Part shown: in pieces, positions 1-5,191 of the stretch
Layout: each line of letters starts with the position of its first letter
Position numbering within the stretch: position 1 is the stretch's first letter
Assembly: GCA_025453505.1 (NCBI GenBank)
Contig: JALOQG010000225.1
Location: 1 to 5,191 of the forward strand
Length of the DNA: 5,191 nucleotides
Direction of reading: 5' to 3'
Source of the DNA: Myxococcota bacterium
GTDB lineage: Bacteria > Myxococcota_A > UBA9160 > PR03
Program-made: the position numbers and the translations under genes
The notes under the pieces: generated by a model
Told to the model about the DNA's origin: nothing
Seen by the model: only the letters and a program-made list of their open reading frames with translations
Database searches by the model: none

Positions 1-595
1 TGAACGCGTACACCGCGACGCCCGCGTGGCGCGCGAGCTGACACACGATGTGTGCGGACGCGCCGAATCCCCACAATCCGAGTCGCCCGCCGCGCTGCAC
101 GCGCGATCGCACGAACGCGCGATACCCGATGATCCCCGCGCAGAGCAGCGGGGCGGCGTCGCGCGCGGGCAGCGCATCGGGGATCGGGTACACGAACTCC
201 GCGGCGGCGGTGCAGTATTCGGCGAAGCCGCCGTCCACGTGCCAGCCGGTGAAGCGCGGATCCGTACAGAGGTTCTCGTCGCCGCGCAGGCAGAAGCGGC
301 AGCGCCCGCACGCGCGATGCAGCCACGCCACGCCGACGCGCGCGCCGGGTGCGAGCGCCGGCCCGACCTTCGATCCGGCCCGCGCCACGCGACCGACCAC
401 CTGATGACCGGGCACGATCGCCGGCCGCTGCGGCGCGAGTTCGCCCTCGACGACGTGCAGATCGGTCCGGCAGACACCGCAGACTTCGACCTTCACGAGC
501 ACTTCGCCCGGGTCCGGCTCGGGGATCCTGCGCTCGACGAGCGCGAGCGGATGCGAAGCGACGTCGGCGGGTGCGGAGAGTTCGAGAGCGCGCAT
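1..595 (-). CDS. Zinc-dependent alcohol dehydrogenase (N-terminal part, cut by window edge)
   Basis: Medium-chain dehydrogenase/reductase of the zinc alcohol dehydrogenase type, expected to oxidise alcohols or reduce aldehydes with NAD(P) in the cytoplasm. The 198 residues visible hold the GroES-like catalytic domain: GVCRTDLH with the probable catalytic zinc ligand Cys42, the second ligand His64 in PGHQVVG, and four structural-zinc cysteines at 96, 99, 102 and 110 (CGRCRFC then C). The start of the Rossmann fold follows, with LLCAGIIGYRA (150-160) and the dinucleotide-binding GFGASAH (176-182). The LCAGIIGYRA and GFGASAH stretches are typical of the AdhA-like subgroup (TIGR02822 type). About 130-150 C-terminal residues should lie beyond the left edge. 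The ATG at 595 gives the expected family N-terminus (MRALEL, then EVLVKVEVCGVC); a purine-rich GGTAGG precedes it but sits closer than usual. It is divergent from the HupE-like gene. The substrate cannot be told from sequence. Confidence 0.93.
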   Translation of the reverse strand, partial: MRALELSAPADVASHPLALVERRIPEPDPGEVLVKVEVCGVCRTDLHVVEGELAPQRPAIVPGHQVVGRVARAGSKVGPALAPGARVGVAWLHRACGRCRFCLRGDENLCTDPRFTGWHVDGGFAEYCTAAAEFVYPIPDALPARDAAPLLCAGIIGYRAFVRSRVQRGGRLGLWGFGASAHIVCQLARHAGVAVYAF

Positions 596-712
596 GCCTA
601 CCGAGCTTACGCCGTCCGGGCGCCGCTCGTGGCCCGCGCGCCGCGCCCGGTCCCGCGCGTCGATCCCGGCCGCTTCTGGCCGCTGGCGCGAGCAGTGCGA
701 GAATCGAGTTCG

Positions 713-1741
713 ATGATGTCCCTCCCCCGATGCAAGACGCGCGGCTCGCTGCCCGCGGTCGCACGAGCGATCGCGGCGCTGTTCGCGTTCGTGGCGATGC
801 CGGCGTCCGCGCACCCGCTGGCGCCCGCGCTGCTCGAGCTGGCCGAACGGGAGGACGGTCGCGTCGAGGTGACGTGGAAGGCGCCGCTGCTCACGCAGGG
901 CGGAGCGAGCCGGCGACCCGTGCTTCCGCCCGTGTGCCGCCACGTCGAGAACCGGCCGGGCGTGACGACCGCCGCGAGCGCGACGCAGCGCTGGATCGCG
1001 GAGTGCGGAGCGGGCGGTCTCGTCGGCCAGCGCGTCGGCGTCGCCGGTCTCGACGCGACCGGCACCGACGCCCTGCTGCGCGTGACGCTCGCCGACGGCC
1101 GCGTCGCGCAGACCGTGCTGCGCGCGAACGCGCCGGAGCTCGTGATCCCCGCGCGCACCACGCGCACCGCCATCGCGTTCGACTACGCGCGGCTCGGCTT
1201 CGACCACATCCTCGGCGGCGCCGATCACCTGCTCTTCGTGTTCGGATTGCTGCTGCTCGTCGGCGGCGGCTGGCGCCTCGTACAGACGGTGACGGCGTTC
1301 ACGGTGGGCCACAGCGTGACGCTCAGCCTCGCGGTGCTCGGCTACGTGCGCTTCCCGTCGGGTCCGATCGAGGTGTTGATCGCGGCATCCGTCCTGTGGC
1401 TCGCGGTCGAGCTCGCGTCGGGCGAGCACCGCACGTCCTGGATGCGTCGCATGCCGTGGGCGATGGCCGGCTCGTTCGGTCTGCTGCACGGCCTCGGCTT
1501 CGCCGGTGCGCTCGCCGAAGCGGGCCTGCCCGACGGCGACATCCCGCTCGCGCTCGCGACGTTCAACGCCGGCATCGAAGCGGGACAACTCGCCTTCCTG
1601 CTCGCGATCCTCGCCCTGCGCCGGCTGCTCGGCGCCCCGCTCGCCGCGCTGCCGGCCTGGTCGCTGCGCGTGCCCGTCTACGCGATGGGATCACTCGCCG
1701 CGTTCTGGCTGCTCGAACGCGCGACGACCGCGGGGTTCTAG
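713..1741 (+). CDS. HupE/UreJ-like membrane protein with signal peptide
   Basis: A 342-residue integral membrane protein of the HupE/UreJ type (HupE_UreJ_2-like). Relatives near hydrogenase or urease genes are linked to nickel or cobalt uptake, but most members of this long form are uncharacterised. The N-terminus has arginines and lysine, then a hydrophobic stretch ending in ASA, so cleavage after residue 33 is likely, leaving the family-typical HPLAPALLEL. Residues 34-150 form an extracytoplasmic domain with Cys75 and Cys98, which could form a disulphide. About six membrane segments follow, near 165-185, 190-212, 217-234, 249-270, 277-303 and 318-337. Conserved motifs are GFDHILGGADHLLF (162-175), TAFTVGHS (194-201), GLLHGLGFAGAL (257-268) and FNAGIEAGQ (284-292); their His and Asp residues are candidate metal ligands. 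Two adjacent ATGs (713, 716) are possible starts. The frame is open far upstream, but that part is antisense to the dehydrogenase. No hydrogenase or urease genes are visible. Confidence 0.9.
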   Translation: MMSLPRCKTRGSLPAVARAIAALFAFVAMPASAHPLAPALLELAEREDGRVEVTWKAPLLTQGGASRRPVLPPVCRHVENRPGVTTAASATQRWIAECGAGGLVGQRVGVAGLDATGTDALLRVTLADGRVAQTVLRANAPELVIPARTTRTAIAFDYARLGFDHILGGADHLLFVFGLLLLVGGGWRLVQTVTAFTVGHSVTLSLAVLGYVRFPSGPIEVLIAASVLWLAVELASGEHRTSWMRRMPWAMAGSFGLLHGLGFAGALAEAGLPDGDIPLALATFNAGIEAGQLAFLLAILALRRLLGAPLAALPAWSLRVPVYAMGSLAAFWLLERATTAGF

Positions 1742-1770
1742 TCGGGCCGCCGGGTGGGCCTTCGGCTGGA

Positions 1771-1799
1771 ACGTCGCGGTCCGCGAGTGCCGGCGACGT
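1771..1799 (+). terminator. Possible terminator hairpin after the HupE-like gene
   Basis: Perfect 7-bp arms ACGTCGC (1771-1777) and GCGACGT (1793-1799) pair. The stem can extend inward by GGT/GCC past one bulged G. It starts 30 bp after the HupE-like stop codon, a sensible place for a terminator. There is no T-tract after it, so it is not a standard intrinsic terminator; it could stabilise the transcript end or be chance structure in GC-rich DNA. Confidence 0.3.
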
Positions 1800-1812
1800 C
1801 ACATCTCGGTGT

Positions 1813-1829
1813 CCCAGGCGAAGCCAGGG
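1813..1829. repeat. Small inverted repeat (hairpin with GAA loop)
   Basis: The arms CCCAGGC and GCCAGGG pair around a GAA loop as CCC/GGG and GGC/GCC, with one A-A mismatch between them. It lies just downstream of the hairpin at 1771-1799 and just before a GCGG...CCGC pair (1834-1837 with 1850-1853). Together these give a 90-bp stretch with clustered potential RNA structure. No known RNA family was recognised. Confidence 0.3.
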
Positions 1830-2090
1830 CGAGGCGGGTGAATCCGGAGCCGCATGGTTCGAGCACCCCGAAGAGCACGGTCGAGAGCGGCGTCCAAAGT
1901 CCCTCACCACCTGCCAAGCATATGGATGTGGACGGGGTGCGCGCGGCGGAGGATCACCCACCTCGCCCGACCCACCGACGCAGACCCCTCCGAGAGCAGC
2001 GCACGCGATCTCATGAAGGCAGATGCCAGCGAGATTCCGCTCTGCTGCGCACGACTCCAGACCACCGCCCGATCGCACGATGATTCGGGC

Positions 2091-3668
2091 ATGCACAAGC
2101 TCGCAGCTTCACTCGCGATCGCAATCGTGGCTTCCGCGCGGATCGCCGCGGCCGTCTGCAGCGCGCCGATCGGGCTGGCCGACGTGAGCCAGCCGACCAC
2201 CGTCGTCGGCGACGACGTGCCGTGCACCGAGCAGGGTCTCGCGACGGCGATCGCCGCGGGCGGCGTCGTCACCTTCGCGTGTGGCGCGGGGCCGGTGACG
2301 ATCCCGATCACCTCGCCGAAGGCCGTCACGCAGGACGTCGTGATCGACGGCGGCGGACTCGTCACGCTCGACGGCGGCCACGCGTCGCGGATCCTGTCGG
2401 TGCCGTCGAGCTTCGAGCTCGGCACGCCGCGCCTGACCGTACAGCGGCTGCACTTCACGCGCGGCAACTCGAGCGGCGTCGCGGGCGGCGACACCGCGCG
2501 CGGGGGCGGCGCGATCTGGGTGCTCGGCGGCACGCTGGAGGTCGTCGCGTGCGAGTTCACCGACAACCGCGGGCCCACGACCGGCCAGGACGTCGCGGGC
2601 GGTGCGATCTACAACGTCGGCTCCGGCAGCGTCACCGTGGTGGACTCGTCGTTCACCGGCAACCAGGCGTCGAGCGGCGGTGCGATCGGCGTGCTCTTCG
2701 CCGACCTGACGCTGGTGGACACCGTGATCGCCGACAACGCCGCCACCGGCAGCGGCGGCAATCCGGGCGATGGCGGCAACGGCGGCGGCCTCTACAGCGA
2801 CGGCAACGACCAGGTGCAATCGCTGTGCGGCGTCGATCTCGTCGGCAATCGCGCGAACGCGTACGGCGGCGGGATGTTCCGCGTCTCGAACAACGGCGTC
2901 GGGCCGATCGAGATTCGCGAGACGAACGTGCTCTCGAACGAGATTCCCGATTCGGCGACCAGCATGGCCGGCGGCATGTATCTGCAGGGCGTGCAGATCG
3001 AGTTGCGCGATTCGACCCTCGCGTGGAACGAAGCGCGCGCCGCGGGCGGACTCTTCCTCGGACCGAACGGCACCACGATCGACGCGATCAACGTGACCGT
3101 CGCCGAGAACACCGCGCTCGCGAGCCTGGCCGGCGGCGTCGCGATCTCGGGCGGCGTCACCGGCGCGATCCGTCATGCGACGATCGCGCGCAACGCGGCG
3201 CCGGGGCCCGTCGCGTTCGCCGGCGCGACCACCGGCGGCAACGCCGTCGTGCTCGCCAACTCGATCGTGGACGGCAGCATCGCGGGCAACGCGTGGAACC
3301 CGATCTCATGTCTCGCGCCGTTCGTCGAAGGCGGCGGCAACCTGCAGTGGCCGATCCTGCGCGCGAGCGGGCAGTCCGATGCGCCGGGATCGCTGTGCAG
3401 CGCGTCGATCACGACCGCGGATTCGCAGCTCGGCGCGCTGCAGGACAACGGCGGACCGACGCTCACGATCGCACCGGCGCCGACTTCGCCGGCGCTCGTC
3501 CCGCGCAGCGGCTGCCCGGACGCCGATCAGCGCGGCTGGCCGCGCATCACGGATGCCTGCACCGCCGGCGCAGTCGAGCTGCTGCCGGAGCCGGACGGAC
3601 TGCTCGCGACGAGCGCAGCGCTCGCCGCCCTCGCGTTGCGTCGCCGTCTCAGCTCGGGCGGAAGCTGA
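2091..3668 (+). CDS. Exported right-handed beta-helix protein, choice-of-anchor-Q-like, with PEP-like tail
   Basis: A 525-residue secreted or surface-anchored protein. The start at ATG 2091 gives a clear signal peptide (MHKLAASLAIAIVASARIAAA, likely cleaved near residue 21). An in-frame ATG at 2013 would add 26 polar residues ahead of it and is less likely; neither start has a strong Shine-Dalgarno. Residues 80-400 form a beta-helix, with GGAI/GGGL-type turns near 139, 170, 196, 232, 260, 294, 319 and 348, spaced 25-35 residues, as in polymorphic outer-membrane-protein-like repeats. The C-terminal block LGALQDNGGPT (447-457), CPDADQRG (475-482) and GAVE (493-496) matches the choice-of-anchor Q pattern. 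It ends with PEP (499-501), a hydrophobic stretch (504-516) and RRR (517-519), resembling a PEP-CTERM sorting tail. No catalytic residues can be assigned; adhesion, a surface-layer role or polysaccharide binding are all possible. Its 3' end overlaps the convergent P450 gene by 20 bp. Confidence 0.88.
   Translation: MHKLAASLAIAIVASARIAAAVCSAPIGLADVSQPTTVVGDDVPCTEQGLATAIAAGGVVTFACGAGPVTIPITSPKAVTQDVVIDGGGLVTLDGGHASRILSVPSSFELGTPRLTVQRLHFTRGNSSGVAGGDTARGGGAIWVLGGTLEVVACEFTDNRGPTTGQDVAGGAIYNVGSGSVTVVDSSFTGNQASSGGAIGVLFADLTLVDTVIADNAATGSGGNPGDGGNGGGLYSDGNDQVQSLCGVDLVGNRANAYGGGMFRVSNNGVGPIEIRETNVLSNEIPDSATSMAGGMYLQGVQIELRDSTLAWNEARAAGGLFLGPNGTTIDAINVTVAENTALASLAGGVAISGGVTGAIRHATIARNAAPGPVAFAGATTGGNAVVLANSIVDGSIAGNAWNPISCLAPFVEGGGNLQWPILRASGQSDAPGSLCSASITTADSQLGALQDNGGPTLTIAPAPTSPALVPRSGCPDADQRGWPRITDACTAGAVELLPEPDGLLATSAALAALALRRRLSSGGS
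3585..3647 (+). other. PEP-CTERM-like C-terminal sorting signal (protein region)
   Basis: This encodes residues 499-519 of the beta-helix protein: PEP, a short spacer, a hydrophobic alanine/leucine stretch and three arginines, followed by six more residues (LSSGGS). The order of Pro-Glu-Pro, membrane segment and basic cluster is that of PEP-CTERM and related tails, which in known systems are processed by an exosortase. The hydrophobic part is short and alanine-rich, and the six-residue extension after the arginines is somewhat unusual. No exosortase gene is in the window. Confidence 0.6.
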
Positions 3669-4830
3669 CCGTCATCTTCGCGAACCCCTGCACGAACTCC
3701 GTGCGCAGGCGCTCGCTCTGCGCCCAGTCCACTTCCCAGTCCGGCATGCGGCGCAGCGCTTCTTCGAGGCACACGCGCGCTTCCATCTGCGCGACGTGGA
3801 GGCCGATGCAGGTGTGGATGCCCGCACCGAACGAGAGGATGCGCGCCGCGCGCCGCTGGATGTCGAAGACGTCCGGATTCGGGAATTCGAGAGCGTCGCG
3901 ATTGGCCGAGGCGTAGAGGAAGAGCACGCCCTGCCCCGGCATCAGCTTCTGACCGCCGACTTCGAGCGGCTTCGTCACGGTGCGGCACAGGAACTGCGTG
4001 GGCATGTCGAAGCGGAGTCCCTCGCGGAACGCCTCGGGAATGCCGGCGGGATTCTCGCGCAGCCAGGCACGCTGTTCGGGATGCTCGGCCAGACGCCGCA
4101 TCACGTTCGCGAGCGTCTTCGGGAAGGTCTCGGAGCCGCCGATGATCAGCATCGAGAGGTGCGAGGCGATCTCCTCGGGCGCCAGCTTGCGTCCGCCGAC
4201 CTCGACGTGACGGAACTTGTTGACGACGTCGTCGGCCGCATCACCGGTCTTCTCGCGCGTGGCGACGAGATTCATGAAGTAGGCGATCAGCTCGCCGGCC
4301 GCGGCGAGACCGTCGGCGGTCATGCCCTCGACGCCCGGCTCGCGGCCGAAGAAGCGGTTCACGAGCGACGCCATCAGCGCGGCGTCTTCGAGCGGGATGC
4401 CGACCGCGCGGCACGCCATCTGCACCGAGAGCCGCATGCCGAACTCGCCGAGCACGTCGATGCGGCCGGTCGGCAGCGCCTCATCGAGCGACTGCTTCAC
4501 GATCTCGCGCGCGATCGGCTCGAGGTGCCCGATCGACTTCGGCTGCAGGAAGCGGCGCAGCTCGACGCGCAGCTTGGTGTGCTCGGGCGGGTCCATCAGG
4601 TTCAGCATCGGCGTCACCGGCTGCACCTTGGTCAGCACCTGCGAGGGCGTCGTGCCGCTCGCGACCGAGAGCGACGGCTCCGACGAGAGCGTCCAGACGT
4701 CCTCGAAGCGCGAGATCGCCCACGCGTCGTACTTGTCGAGCTTGTAGACCGGGGCTTCGGCGCGCAGCTTCGCGTAGACCGGCAGCGGGTCTTCCATCAC
4801 CTCGGCCGAGAACGGGTCGTAGTGGACCAT
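3649..4830 (-). CDS. Cytochrome P450
   Basis: A complete 393-residue soluble bacterial P450, a heme-thiolate monooxygenase that needs electrons from a ferredoxin/reductase pair not seen here. Landmarks in order: C-helix DPPEHTKLR (80-88) with His84 and Arg88, expected heme-propionate contacts; I-helix IIGGSETF (229-236), where Glu234-Thr235 stands in for the usual Asp/Glu-Thr oxygen-activating pair; K-helix ExxR as E270-GL-R273; and the heme loop FGAGIHTCIG (334-343) with the axial thiolate Cys341. The length is normal for the family, and there is no membrane anchor. The ATG at 4830 is supported by a strong AGGAG seven bases upstream and by the usual short N-terminus (YDPFSAEVMEDPLPVYAKLR). 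It follows a second P450 by 10 bp, so the two are co-transcribed. The substrate is unknown; lipid-like or steroid-like molecules are a guess from the neighbour. Confidence 0.96.
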   Translation of the reverse strand: MVHYDPFSAEVMEDPLPVYAKLRAEAPVYKLDKYDAWAISRFEDVWTLSSEPSLSVASGTTPSQVLTKVQPVTPMLNLMDPPEHTKLRVELRRFLQPKSIGHLEPIAREIVKQSLDEALPTGRIDVLGEFGMRLSVQMACRAVGIPLEDAALMASLVNRFFGREPGVEGMTADGLAAAGELIAYFMNLVATREKTGDAADDVVNKFRHVEVGGRKLAPEEIASHLSMLIIGGSETFPKTLANVMRRLAEHPEQRAWLRENPAGIPEAFREGLRFDMPTQFLCRTVTKPLEVGGQKLMPGQGVLFLYASANRDALEFPNPDVFDIQRRAARILSFGAGIHTCIGLHVAQMEARVCLEEALRRMPDWEVDWAQSERLRTEFVQGFAKMTVSFRPS

Positions 4831-4837
4831 CTTGTAT

Positions 4838-4842
4838 CTCCT
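4838..4842 (-). promoter_or_regulatory. Shine-Dalgarno of the complete P450, overlapping the upstream stop codon
   Basis: On the minus strand the sequence reads TAGGAGATACAAG then ATG. AGGAG (4842 to 4838) is a strong ribosome-binding site seven bases before the start at 4830, and its first two bases are the last two of the TAG stop (4843-4841) of the upstream P450. This arrangement favours translational coupling of the pair and fixes the start of the complete gene. Confidence 0.85.
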
Positions 4843-5191
4843 ACTTCTCGGGGGTGAACGCGAGATTCATGCGCACGCAGGATCGTACCAGCGACGAGCC
4901 GACCACGACCGCGCCTTCGTCGTCGGCATAGCGCATGTCGGGGAAGCGGCGCAGCAGCTCCTCGAACGCGACGCGCATCTCCATGCGCGCGAGGTTCGCG
5001 CCGAGGCAGAAGTGCGGGCCGAGTCCGAAGCCGAGGTGCAGCGGGTTGCGCTCGACGCGGAACTCGTCGGGCGCCTCGAAGACGTCCTCGTCGCGGTTCG
5101 CCGACGGGTAGAGCATCAGGATGCGCTCGCCCTTGCGGATCTGCTTGTCGCCGAGCTTCGTGTCCTGCGTCGCGGTGCGCGCGAACGAGTG
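4841..5191 (-). CDS. Cytochrome P450 (C-terminal part, cut by window edge)
   Basis: The last 116 residues of a second P450; the reading frame stays open to the right edge, so the gene begins beyond it with roughly 290-310 residues missing. The fragment starts at HSFARTATQDTKLG, the strand after the K-helix, then KGERILMLYPSANRDEDVF, and the heme loop FGLGPHFCLG (fragment residues 55-64) with axial Cys62, followed by the L-helix ANLARMEMRVAFEELLRRFP. The RTAT..DT.LG, SANRDE and FG.GPHFCLGANLAR combination resembles the CYP124/125/142 group, which hydroxylates steroid side chains and methyl-branched lipids in actinobacteria; this is family resemblance, not an assignment. An internal Met at 5116 is not the start, because the homologous sequence continues upstream of it. 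It is clearly not a recent copy of the downstream P450: the heme loops and tails differ markedly. Confidence 0.93.
   Translation of the reverse strand, partial: HSFARTATQDTKLGDKQIRKGERILMLYPSANRDEDVFEAPDEFRVERNPLHLGFGLGPHFCLGANLARMEMRVAFEELLRRFPDMRYADDEGAVVVGSSLVRSCVRMNLAFTPEK

Larger units (their letters stand above)
1742..2090. other. 349-bp intergenic gap without a convincing gene
   Basis: This lies between the stop of the HupE-like gene and the start of the beta-helix gene, both on the plus strand. Frames are open across it on both strands, but their translations are low-complexity Arg/Pro/Ser-rich sequence with no recognisable domain, as expected for very GC-rich DNA. The left part holds several short inverted repeats (see the hairpins at 1771-1799 and 1813-1829). 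The middle, around 1895-1930, is less GC-rich than its surroundings. The promoter of the beta-helix gene must lie in or before the right part, but I see no clear -35/-10 pair. No tRNA, known riboswitch or transposon end was recognised. Confidence 0.6.

Noticed and set aside
667..682. 5-bp inverted repeat CGGCC/GGCCG in the divergent intergenic region as an operator
   Set aside because: Such a short GC-only palindrome is expected by chance here, and no promoter elements frame it.
26..712. Upstream extension of the HupE-like reading frame (about 229 extra residues)
   Set aside because: It is antisense to the alcohol dehydrogenase, whose minus-strand frame has clear zinc-binding motifs. The extension has no domain, and a signal peptide begins at the ATG at 713.
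1846..1860. Possible group II intron domain V remnant (GGAGCCGCATG then GTTC)
   Set aside because: Only a few bases at each end resemble domain V; the internal stem, GAAA-type loop and a reverse-transcriptase gene are missing.
1754..2083. 109-residue plus-strand open frame in the intergenic gap
   Set aside because: It has no ribosome-binding site, no recognisable domain, and Arg/Pro/Ser-rich composition; the frame seems open by chance.
2109..3176. 355-residue open frame on the minus strand across the beta-helix gene
   Set aside because: Its translation is Ala/Arg/Asp-rich low-complexity sequence without a domain, as expected opposite a GC-rich gene. The plus-strand frame has a signal peptide, beta-helix repeats and a recognisable C-terminal domain.
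2222..3916. 564-residue plus-strand open frame spanning the beta-helix gene and the P450 3' end
   Set aside because: The sequence is dominated by arginine runs, typical of an out-of-frame reading of GC-rich DNA, and it crosses two well-supported genes on opposite strands.
3175..4857. 560-residue plus-strand open frame opposite the P450
   Set aside because: It is antisense to a P450 with every canonical motif, and its own translation is repetitive Arg/Glu/His-rich sequence with no domain.

Overview
The window is very GC-rich and gene-dense, and it looks like chromosomal DNA of a Gram-negative bacterium. Two exported proteins support this: one has the HupE/UreJ membrane-protein fold behind a cleavable signal peptide, and the other is a right-handed beta-helix protein with a PEP-CTERM-like C-terminal tail. 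Tandem P450 genes, a Q-type beta-helix protein and a PEP-like sorting tail would suit an environmental, often uncultured, proteobacterial or former 'deltaproteobacterial' lineage such as Myxococcota or Binatota. That placement is a guess from gene content. There are no rRNA, tRNA, insertion-sequence or CRISPR signals.

Layout from left to right: (1) the N-terminal 198 residues of a zinc-dependent alcohol dehydrogenase, on the minus strand and running off the left edge; (2) a 117-bp divergent intergenic region; (3) a complete HupE/UreJ-like membrane protein on the plus strand; (4) a 349-bp gap with small hairpins but no convincing gene; (5) a complete exported beta-helix protein with a choice-of-anchor-Q-like C-terminal domain, on the plus strand; (6) a complete cytochrome P450 on the minus strand, converging on the previous gene and overlapping its 3' end by 20 bp; (7) the C-terminal 116 residues of a second, different cytochrome P450, on the minus strand and running off the right edge, ending 10 bp before the first P450 begins.

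The two P450 genes form an evident operon transcribed from right to left. The stop codon of the upstream gene overlaps the Shine-Dalgarno sequence of the downstream gene. Both are soluble, bacterial-type P450s, and the partial one resembles the steroid/alkyl-chain hydroxylase group (CYP124/125/142-like), so lipid, sterol or terpene oxidation is a reasonable but unproven role. Any ferredoxin or reductase partner would lie outside the window. The alcohol dehydrogenase, HupE-like protein and beta-helix protein are separate transcription units with no obvious shared pathway. I found no clear evidence for a new multi-gene system; the points most worth a second look are the PEP-like tail, the coupled P450 pair, the convergent overlap and the unexplained gap.
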